Shown here piece after piece: positions 16,585 to 24,706 of a stretch of 64,000 bases of DNA. The position numbers were made by a program, and so were the translations under genes. Below the pieces are notes generated by a model. That model was not told the DNA's origin, ran no database searches, and saw nothing but the letters and a program-made list of their open reading frames with translations. The number at the start of each line of letters is the position of its first letter. The stretch's first letter is position 1. The stretch spans positions 1 to 64,000 of the forward strand of contig NZ_JAVHUW010000027.1 in NCBI RefSeq assembly GCF_030954495.1, given 5' to 3'. The stretch comes from Candidatus Desulfosporosinus nitrosoreducens (GTDB taxonomy: Bacteria; Bacillota; Desulfitobacteriia; Desulfitobacteriales; Desulfitobacteriaceae).

Positions 16585-17706
16585 TTATTTTCTTTTTCTA
16601 ATCACTGCTTTGCCATTTTCTTTCTCTTTTAAGCCGTTCTCCTTAGCTAATGGATCTGGTTTTTTGCTTTCATAAATGTGGGACATATGGTCTTTTCCGT
16701 TTCTTCTATTTTTTTGATTGTTTTTATGTTTACTGTTCTGACCGTCGTTTTTTTCCTTGTTATCTTTATCTTTCGATGGTTGTTCAAACCGTCTCCCCGG
16801 GTCGTTTGGAATATTAGCTGAAGAAGAGGATGGCAAGCCATCAGGCATAGATTTTTCTTTGGTTTTATTTGGATTATCTGTAGAGCCGGAATCTTGTTCC
16901 GCAGTCTCTTGCGTTCGAGGTAAGCCATACTCCAATCCCCGCTTCTCCACCTTGATCTGTGCCTGTACCTGAGGGTCTTCAAGTAAGCGAACCCGTTCTG
17001 AAGTGTCCTTTAATTTCTCGGGTTGTGTCACAGCTCCCGCCTTTTGGGCAGTTTGCCAAAGTGCATACTCTCCTAGAGTCAAGTCTCCTTGCTGCGCAAG
17101 CTCACACTCCTGAGAAGTCAAAGGGAACACTGCAACTTCTGGGGTAAATCCACTTTTTTTAACTGCCCCAGTAACCCATAAAGCGATCTGATTATCATTG
17201 ATTTCTTGAGGCATTTGGCCTGCTGCTTTATCTGATAGCGGAGAATATCCTACCACAACCCATTGTTGCTCTGAGGTGAGAAATTTTTGATTGTAGGACT
17301 GGGTGATAATTTCTCCCAATACCTCATCAATTGGCTTTCCTGTCAGATTAACCTGGCTCAGCATACGCTTAGCATCATCGTTTTGCGTTTGAAACTTCAG
17401 GAGATGTCCCTGTGCGTCGATCGTAAATTGCAAACTCGGGTTAATATCGACGGATAACAAAGCCACCGCCGTCGGAGCCTGATATAAATTCCAGCCTAAA
17501 ATGGCCGTTATGATTATAAGAAATAGTGCAGCTGCTCCTGCCCATAAGCGCAGCTCTCCAAAGCCAACTTTCCTTGTCGAAATCTCAATTTCTTCGCCGA
17601 CTTCAGCATTTCGCCTCCTATAAATGTGGCGAAAGCTGCCGTCATTTCCTAAGACAGTGTAACGCAATCCGGATTTTTCCAAAACAACGGCTTTCATTTT
17701 ACTCAT
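16585..17706 (-). CDS. rsgI: RsgI-type membrane-bound anti-sigma-I factor
   Basis: 373 residues. Residues 1-55 match the RsgI N-terminal domain that binds SigI (KAVVLEKSGLRYTVLGNDGSF). One membrane helix follows at about 54-74 (AGAAALFLIIITAILGWNLY). The outer region begins with the family block VALLSVDINPSLQFTID, and the C-terminal 110 residues are charged, low-complexity Lys/Asn/Asp-rich sequence. RsgI holds SigI at the membrane until an outside signal triggers release. The C-terminal sensor here is not a recognisable carbohydrate-binding module, so the signal is unknown. It follows sigI by 18 bases. Confidence 0.9.
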   Translation of the reverse strand: MSKMKAVVLEKSGLRYTVLGNDGSFRHIYRRRNAEVGEEIEISTRKVGFGELRLWAGAAALFLIIITAILGWNLYQAPTAVALLSVDINPSLQFTIDAQGHLLKFQTQNDDAKRMLSQVNLTGKPIDEVLGEIITQSYNQKFLTSEQQWVVVGYSPLSDKAAGQMPQEINDNQIALWVTGAVKKSGFTPEVAVFPLTSQECELAQQGDLTLGEYALWQTAQKAGAVTQPEKLKDTSERVRLLEDPQVQAQIKVEKRGLEYGLPRTQETAEQDSGSTDNPNKTKEKSMPDGLPSSSSANIPNDPGRRFEQPSKDKDNKEKNDGQNSKHKNNQKNRRNGKDHMSHIYESKKPDPLAKENGLKEKENGKAVIRKRK

Positions 17707-17724
17707 CCTCTCCCCCCTTTCCCA

Positions 17725-18414
17725 TTAGAGTACGTATTCTCTCAAATAAACATAGTCATGCTGATGCGCAATAAGTAAGGCAACGGCCAAGATATACTTT
17801 CGTCCCCGTTCCAAAACTTTTGGATGAATCTGAGTTTTCAAAGCTAAAGCCTGCATAGGGACTTTTCCAGTCCGTTCAGTATGTGCCCAAAGTTCTGCAT
17901 CAGATGCCAATTCTCTGGCTGCTTTGAGAAGTGTCTCACGGGAATCCCGATGTTTTGGCGAAGCTGCAACTAAGTCCTGAAAGGTAAGCTTAACCGCCGC
18001 TAAAGCTTTGGTGAATTGCCGAATTTCCGCCACCCGTTCACCGGCTTGTTCTTTTTCTTTAAATTCATTCAAACTCAGATGAATTTCAACCTCTCGCCCA
18101 AAGCTCTCTTGGTCAAGGGAATTGGCCTGCTGCGATTTCTGTTTGCGATAGTAATCAATAAGCCGACGTTTAATCAAAATCCGTGCATAAGCTAAAAACG
18201 GCACCCCTTTATCTGCTATAAACCGGTCTATCGCTTCATTGAAAGCGATTAAGGCCTCTGACAATTCTTCATCTCTGCCCCATTCCAGAAACCGGAAACA
18301 CACCTGGCTGGCCACATGACAAATAAACATTTGAGATTTGGCCAAGAAATCCTCTCGGATTTTTGAATCCTCTTTCAAATGCTGCCAGGTTAATTGGTCT
18401 TCCCATTCCGGCAT
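17725..18414 (-). CDS. sigI: SigI-family RNA polymerase sigma factor
   Basis: 229 residues. Region 2 is visible as EAIDRFIADKGVPFLAYARILIKRRLIDYYRK, diagnostic for the SigI group, and the C-terminal domain ends with KTQIHPKVLERGRKYILAVALLI, the SigI-specific DNA-binding part. SigI responds to heat in Bacillus and to extracellular polysaccharides in cellulolytic Clostridia. It is paired with rsgI and preceded by a promoter that also occurs before the CWB2 gene, indicating autoregulation. Confidence 0.92.
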   Translation of the reverse strand: MPEWEDQLTWQHLKEDSKIREDFLAKSQMFICHVASQVCFRFLEWGRDEELSEALIAFNEAIDRFIADKGVPFLAYARILIKRRLIDYYRKQKSQQANSLDQESFGREVEIHLSLNEFKEKEQAGERVAEIRQFTKALAAVKLTFQDLVAASPKHRDSRETLLKAARELASDAELWAHTERTGKVPMQALALKTQIHPKVLERGRKYILAVALLIAHQHDYVYLREYVL

Positions 18415-18435
18415 GCCTTCCTCCTCCTACCTTTT

Positions 18436-18465
18436 TATACGCTGGAATTTCTATCTTTCAGGGGG
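18436..18465 (-). promoter_or_regulatory. SigI-type autoregulatory promoter
   Basis: On the minus strand CCCCC (18465-18461), TGAAA, AGAAA and then CGTATA (18441-18436) occur with the same 19-base spacing as before the CWB2 gene at 16409-16438. The -10 element lies 22 bases before the sigI start, leaving a short leader with GTAGGAGGAGG. Confidence 0.68.
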
Positions 18466-18614
18466 CTTTTGCCCTAATCTCTGCAAATAGCTTCAATTAT
18501 AAAAGAAATAAACTCTTTAACTTTCCTCTAACCTAAAAAATCCTTGTAACAATCTATTGAATTAATGAAGATCGAATAGATTCGGTAATTCGACATTTTA
18601 TTGGCCATTTCCTT

Positions 18615-18812
18615 TTAAAACAACAGTATCGCCTCATGGAAATATCTTACATAGACAATTCTTTGGACTTGACTAGTTTTGTACACCATCTCAAAGCCAC
18701 TTGAACACTCCCTATTCATCTTGATCTGAGCAGAAATAAGATATGAACAGCAATAAAATAACACATTAAATTTTTCACATCTATAGTTCTTTCTGCCCAT
18801 TAGATAATTCAT
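18615..18812 (-). CDS. Short hypothetical protein, possibly a degenerate Com-like zinc ribbon
   Basis: 65 codons starting with ATG 18812, eight bases after AAGGA. The stretch NYRCEKFNVLFYC and IKMNREC recalls the Mu Com-type zinc ribbon (xRCxxCNxLL... IxxKCPRC), but two of the expected cysteines are replaced (Phe and Met). This could be a decayed zinc-ribbon gene or a chance reading frame. No neighbour supports a function. Confidence 0.28.
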   Translation of the reverse strand: MNYLMGRKNYRCEKFNVLFYCCSYLISAQIKMNRECSSGFEMVYKTSQVQRIVYVRYFHEAILLF

Positions 18813-18856
18813 TTTAAGAATCCTTCAAATATAATTATTTAATTATTAATAGTAAA

Positions 18857-18876
18857 AAGCCCGGTATGCAGGGCTT
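18857..18876 (-). terminator. Orphan hairpin
   Basis: AAGCCC (18857-18862) pairs with GGGCTT (18871-18876); on the minus strand it is followed by TTTTTACT. No gene lies directly upstream on either strand, so it may be left over from a lost gene or act in a leader for the short reading frame at 18615-18812. Confidence 0.4.
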
Positions 18877-19264
18877 CTTACTATTGTACCTATTTATTTT
18901 GGCGCTCCGATTTTCTCGAAAATAAATTTTATTTACTTCATAAACAATTTGTCCAACCTTTCGCTAAAACTAATGACTGTATGAGACGTTAATCGTTTCC
19001 CCAGGGCTACTCTATTAAATTAATTATGTTTTTAACTGTGTATCGGTTTTATTTCCTCAAGCTTTAGCGAAATCATTAGAAAAAGCCAATTGAATTTTTT
19101 ATTGTGTAATCAGAAGCCATCATTGCATGTTCTCATGAACTGTAACTCCGTCTGGTCCAACTTGACTTTCATGTAGAAAGCTGGAAACACTTTCCCTTTG
19201 CATAAGGAAGCTTGTTTCTGAACCATCATCTGCTATGATTTATGTAGATAAGGGAGGGCAAGCA
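18877..19264. other. Gene-free AT-rich stretch
   Basis: No reading frame with a ribosome-binding site, no recognised protein remnant and no strong hairpin was seen here on either strand. The promoter of sfsA must lie within it, but no clear -35/-10 pair was found. Confidence 0.5.
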
Positions 19265-19947
19265 TTGAAGTATACATCTGTTACAGTTGCTGAATTTATA
19301 AAACGGCCTAATAGATTTATTGCTCATGTGATGGTAGGCAATGAAGAAGAAATTGTTCATGTCAGAAATACGGGGCGGTGCAGAGAAATACTGCGAGAAG
19401 GAGCTGTGGTAGTCTTAGAAGCAGCCAAAAATAAGGAACGGAAAACAAAGTACTCAATAATAGCCGGATATAAAGGAGATACGCTAATCAACATTGATTC
19501 ACAGATCCCCAATATGGTTGTCTATCAAGGAATTATAGAAGGAAACATCAAAGAATTTCATGACATTACAAAGCTGTCCAGAGAAACTGTTTACGGCAAT
19601 TCCAGATTTGATTTGTACTTTGAAACTAAAGAACGAAAAGGATTTATAGAGGTAAAAGGAGTAACGCTGGAAACCGAAGGCATTGCCATGTTCCCGGATG
19701 CCCCAACTCAGAGGGGCTGTAAGCATATCTATGAAATGATCAAAGCTGTGGAAGAAGGATACGCCGGTTTCATTTCCTGATCCAACTGAAGGGAGTAAAG
19801 TATTTTACCCCCTTTGAGTTAAGGGACCCTGAATTTGCCAAGGCACTAAAATTTGCAAGTAAAAAAGGAGTGACAATCCTGGCCTATGATTCTGTAGTCC
19901 AGGAAGACGAAATAACTATAGGAACTCCAATAGAAGTCCGCTTTTAA
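19265..19947 (+). pseudogene. sfsA: SfsA-family protein gene with a frameshift
   Basis: SfsA, the sugar fermentation stimulation protein, is a conserved DNA-binding/nuclease-like protein of about 230 residues. The reading frame opens at TTG 19265 behind AAGGGAGGG and shows SRFDLYFE, KGFIEVKGVTLE and MFPDAPTQRGCKHI. It then stops after GFIS at 19780. One frame over, sequence continues as FLIQLKGVKYFTPFELRDPEF and ends with EITIGTPIEVRF at 19947, exactly the expected C-terminus. A single missing base near 19770 explains the break. The total, about 227 residues, fits the family. It could be a true mutation or a sequence error. Confidence 0.85.
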
Positions 19948-20328
19948 CATCGGACTGAATATTATTATAACTTCTTTGTATTGCAAAATTATTGTATATG
20001 GACTAATATGCCTGGCTTTAACAGCAACAATTTGGGGCGGAATTTACTTGGCTGGCCTTTTCTTGGTGAGCAAGCTTAATTTAAGGCCCATAATGTTATA
20101 TCTTCTTAAGAGCCTTTCACTGTTCTAAAAACATAAGGTTACGGATATTTGAATCCGAATTCGAGACGTTCAATCGATTGATTATTAATGAATCTTATAT
20201 TTAGAATCTAAGCCCCCAGATTGTTTTGTGCTTAAAAAATTATATAATAACTATATCTAGCAATTTATCCCAGAAAACTGCATATGTACTAAAACGTTTC
20301 AAGATTATGACGGGGAGGTAAAAACAAA
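19948..20328 (+). other. Intergenic stretch with a possible transporter remnant
   Basis: A 50-codon frame (TTG 19976 to TAA 20128) encodes a hydrophobic peptide containing LTATIWGGIYLAGLFLVSKLN, which resembles the first helix of EamA/DMT-type transporters. It has no ribosome-binding site and nothing follows it. The rest of the stretch is AT-rich and shows nothing else. Confidence 0.25.
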
Positions 20329-20934
20329 ATGATTGTAGAGGAGCAGTACAAGAAAAGATATAACTCAGGCGATACTCCCTGGGATATTGGCAAGCCCGAC
20401 TTCAACCTTATTCAAACTATAGACACAATGGCTATCAAACCTTGCAAAGCACTGGACATTGGGTGCGGGTCCGGTAATAACTCAATCTGGCTTTCTCAAA
20501 ATAATTTTGAGGTGACTGGTATTGATGCTTCGGAGATTGCCATACAAAAGGCGTTAGAGGAAGCTTCAAAAGCTGGTGTCAAATGTACTTTTGCGGTCAA
20601 TGACTTCCTTAAAAACAAAGTCGCACAGGCCCCATTCGGCTTGGCCTTTGACAGGGGCTGTTTTCATTCCTTTAATTCAGATGAAGAACGGAAAGCGTTT
20701 GCTGAAAATGTAGCTTCCCATTTAGATAGGAATGGTCTGTGGCTGAGCATTATCGGTAATGCTGACGAGCAACGCAATATTCCAGGTCCACCGAGGCGTA
20801 CTGCCAGAGATATTGTCATCTCCGTCGAACCTAATTTCGAAATCCTTTCACTCGTTTCAAGCCATTTCGGATCTAACCGTCCCAATCCCCCCAGAGCCTG
20901 GGTTTGCTTAATGCGTAAAAGAAACCTTGAATAA
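20329..20934 (+). CDS. Class I SAM-dependent methyltransferase
   Basis: 201 residues of the Rossmann methyltransferase fold. Motif I is ALDIGCGSGNNSIWLS at about residues 43-58, followed by VTGIDASEIAI and the motif IV-like region FGLAFDRGCFHSF. PWDIGKPDFNLI near the N-terminus is typical of the TehB/thiopurine methyltransferase-like group. The substrate is unknown. The ATG follows GGGGAGG. It is a single gene ending at a perfect palindromic terminator. Confidence 0.88.
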   Translation: MIVEEQYKKRYNSGDTPWDIGKPDFNLIQTIDTMAIKPCKALDIGCGSGNNSIWLSQNNFEVTGIDASEIAIQKALEEASKAGVKCTFAVNDFLKNKVAQAPFGLAFDRGCFHSFNSDEERKAFAENVASHLDRNGLWLSIIGNADEQRNIPGPPRRTARDIVISVEPNFEILSLVSSHFGSNRPNPPRAWVCLMRKRNLE

Positions 20935-20964
20935 TTCTACCGATCCTATCAACATGATTCTCGC

Positions 20965-21002
20965 AATTCGGAGGTGCCAATTATAATTGGCACCTCCGAA
21001 TT
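20965..21002 (+). terminator. Perfect 38-base palindrome, terminator
   Basis: Bases 20965-20982 are exactly complementary to 20985-21002 with a two-base centre. The core is CGGAGGTGCCAATT. It lies 31 bases after the methyltransferase stop and could act on both strands, although the following sequence is AT-rich without a long T run. Confidence 0.65.
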
Positions 21003-21079
21003 ATATAATAATAATTGCACAGTGGTAAGGTTCCTTGACATTGTCCTCAATTTTCTCATGGTTTACCAACCAACTTCTA

Positions 21080-21898
21080 CTATAACGTTTCATAGGTATT
21101 CTTTAGTAATAAAGCATCCTTCTCCACTAGAGGCCCCTCCAAGATTACACATCCTTTGATGTCAAAATCTTTTATGGCTTTTAAACAGTCCACATACTTG
21201 AAATCACTGTCTAACAAGGGAAGATGGTTTTTCTCCCCTTTCTCATTATAATTTATCCCACCCATATGAATGTGTAAATCACTGAGAGCAGAACCTCCAA
21301 GCTCATCCTTAACATATTGCAGTATCTGGGCAAAATCATGATAGTCTTTTAAACACCCATTTCCTCTGGCATGAATATGAGAAAAGTCTATACATAACTT
21401 ACAGGTATCAACTTCTTTACAAAGTAGCACTAACTCTTCAAGAGTCCCAAATTGGCTTACCTTCCCTGTCGTCTCCAGCCTATAATCAATTTCTTTGTAA
21501 GGAAGCTTCTGTAAGTTTTGTTTTATCGTTTTATAGGCTTCTTCTTTAGTGTCTTGCAGATAATAACCGGGATGAAATATCAAACTCCGGCCTTTAACCT
21601 TTGACAATCCTTCTATTGCTTTTATTATTCTTTCCCTCGACTGTTCCTGTTTATCAGATTGTTCTGCGTTTAGATTTATATAGTGTGAACCATGAGCCGA
21701 CAGATAGAATTCATTGTCCAATTTAGCTTTTAATATAAGATCCTTATTTTTTTCCGTCACATTTACATTTCGCACAAAAAGGAGTTCCATTGCATCCAGG
21801 CCTATCGATTTTAAATATTTAATTCCCGAAGCATAGTCGATCTTTTTTAATCCGCTGCTTATTGGCAAGCCTGAAATTCCAAACAATAATTTATCCAT
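21080..21898 (-). CDS. AP-endonuclease-2/endonuclease IV-like TIM-barrel protein
   Basis: 272 residues. Zn-site residues of the endonuclease IV-like barrel are visible: LSAHGSHYINL, SLIFHPGYYL, the strand YRLETTGK, LCIDFSHIHARGNG, DLHIHMGGINY and the final VILEGP. The family includes deoxyribonuclease IV, but the protein is closer to archaeal/clostridial uncharacterised members, so a DNA-repair role is possible and not certain. It is followed on its 5' side by a Nudix gene on the same strand (48 bases apart), possibly one operon. Confidence 0.75.
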   Translation of the reverse strand: MDKLLFGISGLPISSGLKKIDYASGIKYLKSIGLDAMELLFVRNVNVTEKNKDLILKAKLDNEFYLSAHGSHYINLNAEQSDKQEQSRERIIKAIEGLSKVKGRSLIFHPGYYLQDTKEEAYKTIKQNLQKLPYKEIDYRLETTGKVSQFGTLEELVLLCKEVDTCKLCIDFSHIHARGNGCLKDYHDFAQILQYVKDELGGSALSDLHIHMGGINYNEKGEKNHLPLLDSDFKYVDCLKAIKDFDIKGCVILEGPLVEKDALLLKNTYETL

Positions 21899-21946
21899 GT
21901 TTCTATCCTTGTCTAAATATCTGGGCTCCTCTTGACCATCTACCCC

Positions 21947-22408
21947 TCAGCTTATATCTCCTAAATAAATTCTCCCTTCAAGTAAACCATCCTCTAAAAT
22001 AAGGGATTTCAATATCTTGGGATAAAGTCTGTACTTACCCAGAGATTTCAATTCTACCCATTCTACGCCTATTTGCATCGTGTCCGGGACAATACCATTT
22101 CTTGCTTCAAATCCAGTATTCACAGAACAAATAAACATATATTCAATTTGATGTATTTCTGAGTCCTCAACGGAGAACTCGTGATTCTTGCCTATGTAGT
22201 CCCGCACATATCTTATATCCAGAACATCAACCTCCACTGATATTTCTTCGAGGCATTCCCGTTTCAACGCATCAACAATTGACTCGCCCGCTTCTTGTCC
22301 GCCACCCGGCAGCAAATAGAAAATTCCAAGTGAATCCTGATTTTTAGTAAGTAAGATTTTATTGTCTTTAATGATTATTGCTTTCGCAGAATTCCTAATT
22401 TGTCTCAT
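21947..22408 (-). CDS. Nudix hydrolase
   Basis: 153 residues with a complete Nudix box, GGGQEAGESIVDALKRECLEEI (about residues 36-57), including the REcleE catalytic segment. Nudix enzymes cleave nucleoside diphosphates linked to another group. The N-terminus RQIRNSAKAIIIKDNKILL and the mid-protein strand VEYMFICS-like block are typical of the MutT/ADP-ribose group. The substrate is unknown. It sits upstream of the TIM-barrel gene on the same strand. Confidence 0.88.
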   Translation of the reverse strand: MRQIRNSAKAIIIKDNKILLTKNQDSLGIFYLLPGGGQEAGESIVDALKRECLEEISVEVDVLDIRYVRDYIGKNHEFSVEDSEIHQIEYMFICSVNTGFEARNGIVPDTMQIGVEWVELKSLGKYRLYPKILKSLILEDGLLEGRIYLGDIS

Positions 22409-22640
22409 TTTTATCCACCCCTTACGCAGATTACTCAGAAACTGGGCAGTTTTCTTAAGCGGCTGTCGTTATTGTAATGGCTGGCATATCCTCTGGAACG
22501 GAAAAGCATCAAACGCTCTTCTACAATGGTTTTCAAATTTAATGCAAGGCAAATTCAGTCTTGTCACATAGGATTAAGGAAATATGGCATACCAGCTAAT
22601 GGATTTGCATAGGCGAATTTCCAAAGGTCTCGAATCACTT

Positions 22641-23114
22641 TCAGACTTTTCCCACCTGATAATATCTTTGGACAGATGGAAGAACTGTAACTGCTTGTAT
22701 CATCAAGCCTAAGAAAACATAGAAGACGTGTATTCCCGCCATTTGTTTAATGAAAAAAGCCTCAATGGCTATCCAAATAATCAAAGCAAATCCTGTATAA
22801 AGAGAGTATGCCCACGACCAATGCATTTGGGAAAATAAATTCAGTCTATCAGCTGCTTTCCAATCCCATTTGGTGATAAGTGCATATGAAACAATTAAAG
22901 GTAACACACCGATTATTACAAAAAGAATAATTCCTGGTATCAAAAAATTGTTAAATGGAGAATTCTCCAGTAAGGTAATAGGCATCTTTATCAGCCCTCC
23001 ACTGGGATCAATTATCAAAACCGTTCCACCAAAAACAGCTCCGATCCCCAAGATAAGGTGCAATGAAATAAGAATTAGACATGTAAATGGTTTCTTGCTT
23101 ATTGAATTCGCCAA
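22641..23114 (-). CDS. Hypothetical membrane protein, four helices
   Basis: About 157 residues. Four hydrophobic segments are visible: FTCLILISLHLILGIGAVFGG, FLIPGIILFVIIGVLPLIVSYAL, a middle segment around YSLYTGFALIIWIAIEAFFI, and HVFYVFLGLMIQAVTVL. There is no recognised family motif. Start TTG 23114 lies behind CGGGGAG; an in-frame ATG at 23132 is the alternative. It has no evident operon partner. Confidence 0.65.
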   Translation of the reverse strand: MANSISKKPFTCLILISLHLILGIGAVFGGTVLIIDPSGGLIKMPITLLENSPFNNFLIPGIILFVIIGVLPLIVSYALITKWDWKAADRLNLFSQMHWSWAYSLYTGFALIIWIAIEAFFIKQMAGIHVFYVFLGLMIQAVTVLPSVQRYYQVGKV

Positions 23115-23264
23115 ATTATCTCCCCGTTTCATAAAACCTTACATCGATTATTGCAATACCGCTACTGCCGACCTTGTCACTATCAGCCATCACGTCACAT
23201 TCACAATTATTCCCTATCTCCTGCATAAAATAGTCAACTTGCGAAGTTTCCAGCCCCCACGACA

Positions 23265-23798
23265 CTATTCTTCATGGTTCTTTACATAGAGCACATGTCT
23301 TCTTAATTTGTGACCCAATTCAACATTAGGGTTTTCAAATTCCTTCACATAGCTCATACCAATTCTTTTCATTACATTCATGGATCTTTCATTAAAAATA
23401 GAGGTGAATGAAACTATTCTCTTTAATCCTAATCTTTTAAATCCATAGTTGAGACACTCCCGGGCAGCCTCCTGTGCATATCCCTTGCCCCAGTAATTAT
23501 AAGCTAACCGCCAACCCACTTCCACACATGGAGTGAAATCAGTCTGAAAACGCGGGATTGATAGCCCAACAAACCCAATAAATTCTTTCGTGGCTTTTAT
23601 TTCAGTTGCCCAAAGGCCAAATCCATTATCAACTATGTGTGTATTTATTTTCTGTACCATTTCCAAAGTCTCTTCTTCAGACAGCAACTTCGGGAAAAAC
23701 TCCATCACTTTAGGATCTCTATTCATTTCGGCAAATTTAGCCGTATCCGAATCCGTCCAGTTACGCAGTCCAAGTCTTGTTGTCTCAATGATATACAT
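23265..23798 (-). CDS. GNAT N-acetyltransferase, RimJ/RimL-like
   Basis: 177 residues. The signature begins YIIETTRLGLRNWTDSDTAKFAEMN, the acetyl-CoA loop is YWGKGYAQEAARECLNYGF, and IVSFTSIFNERSMNVMKRIGM follows, as in RimJ/RimL and YdaF-like enzymes. The substrate is unknown. It is the second GNAT in the window and is not closely similar to the first. Confidence 0.88.
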   Translation of the reverse strand: MYIIETTRLGLRNWTDSDTAKFAEMNRDPKVMEFFPKLLSEEETLEMVQKINTHIVDNGFGLWATEIKATKEFIGFVGLSIPRFQTDFTPCVEVGWRLAYNYWGKGYAQEAARECLNYGFKRLGLKRIVSFTSIFNERSMNVMKRIGMSYVKEFENPNVELGHKLRRHVLYVKNHEE

Positions 23799-23962
23799 AA
23801 AAACCTCCGCTACCTAAATTTTTACTTCAACAAAGCATCACTGATATTCAATAGTTTTGTCGCAAATTTTTTCCGCAAATTGATTAGCTTTAAGTAGTAG
23901 TATTTCGATTAAACAATTTGATCTTCCGAATAATAGATATTTAAGGAAATATTGTGTATCAG

Positions 23963-24286
23963 TTATTCCGCTTCCTTACTAAGTATACAAAGCTCCCAAA
24001 CTGTGCCTTTTCTTGATGGGCAATGAACTCTATAAATAGACCTGTCATCAGCCTCCCATGAGGGGAAACCTAAAGTTACTCTCCATATATACCAATCTAA
24101 AACATGCAACAAGGCCGCACATACCCCATTAGGCTTATGATAGGGATTTTTATACAAAAATTCATCCCCAAGGCTGTGATGGCATAAACCAGTTTTCTCT
24201 ATCATTTTTATTTGAATAGGTCCTAGCCTACTCCACATTTCTTTATATTCCTTATCAGTCATATTTTTCTTGTCCATGTAATTCAT
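23963..24286 (-). CDS. TIGR04076-like small protein
   Basis: About 107 residues. The layout GLCHHSLGDEFLYKNP, GVCAALLHVLDWYIWRVTLGF and HCPSRKGTVWEL matches the TIGR04076 family of small uncharacterised Cys-containing proteins of anaerobes. No function is known. Start ATG 24286 (MNYMDKK) lies eight bases after AGGAGAG; an upstream GTG at 24295 overlaps that site. Confidence 0.6.
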   Translation of the reverse strand: MNYMDKKNMTDKEYKEMWSRLGPIQIKMIEKTGLCHHSLGDEFLYKNPYHKPNGVCAALLHVLDWYIWRVTLGFPSWEADDRSIYRVHCPSRKGTVWELCILSKEAE

Positions 24287-24354
24287 TCCGTTCACTCTCC
24301 TATTCCTAAAAAGATTATACCCCGGTAAGTTCTAGATGGTTTTTTAAGTGCAAA

Positions 24355-24403
24355 AAGCCATCTTTACCATATACTTCCTCAAGTATATCATAAAAGATGG
24401 CTT
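24355..24403 (-). terminator. Large hairpin with a nested stem
   Basis: AAGCCATCTTT (from 24355) pairs with AAAGATGGCTT (ending 24403), and an inner ATATACTT/AAGTATAT stem sits inside. On the minus strand the hairpin is followed by TTTTTGC. It lies 38 bases beyond the short reading frame at 24441-24632 and is a good terminator for it. The same bases can be read as 30 open codons, which I take as a by-product of the hairpin. Confidence 0.65.
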
Positions 24404-24440
24404 CAATAATATTCAGGAACTTTTTTAGTCATTTGAATAC

Positions 24441-24632
24441 TTACCGCTTGTAAATATCACTCACAAGCAACTGATATAGCTGCATATTCTGTTTTCTCGT
24501 GCGGTCGAGCTGTTCAACTTCACGCGGAATATTCATATTTGCGTAAGCATGGAAATAAAATACTACTTTATTGGTTATTATTGGTTCACTAAGAGTTACC
24601 TTTAGTGAACCATCAAATTTTGCCGGAGTCAT
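24441..24632 (-). CDS. Short hypothetical protein
   Basis: 63 codons. ATG 24632 lies nine bases after GGAG. The N-terminal half is beta-like (SLKVTLSEPIITNKVVFYFHAYA) and the C-terminal half helical and charged (REVEQLDRTRKQNMQLYQLL). No family is recognised. It is bracketed by two terminators (24660-24682 and 24355-24403), so if real it is a single gene. Confidence 0.35.
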   Translation of the reverse strand: MTPAKFDGSLKVTLSEPIITNKVVFYFHAYANMNIPREVEQLDRTRKQNMQLYQLLVSDIYKR

Positions 24633-24659
24633 TTAAGAAAACTCCAATCAGTACAAAAA

Positions 24660-24682
24660 AGAAGATACGATACAGATCTTCT
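24660..24682 (-). terminator. Intrinsic terminator after the capA-like gene
   Basis: AGAAGAT (24660-24666) pairs with ATCTTCT (24676-24682). On the minus strand it is followed by TTTTTTG. It lies 25 bases beyond the stop of the capA-like gene and closes the DUF3830-capA operon. Confidence 0.75.
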
Positions 24683-24706
24683 GCTTTCTAATCTATGTTT
24701 ATTTAG

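Noticed and set aside
22430..22600. Minus-strand protein-like stretch ending SHYNNDSRLRKLPSF
   Set aside because: No family recognised, no start, and only about 30 codons; insufficient to call a remnant.
24307..24410. About 35 open codons downstream of the short gene at 24441 (LNIIEAIFYDILEEVYGKDG)
   Set aside because: They coincide with a near-perfect hairpin with a T run; there is no start codon with a ribosome-binding site.
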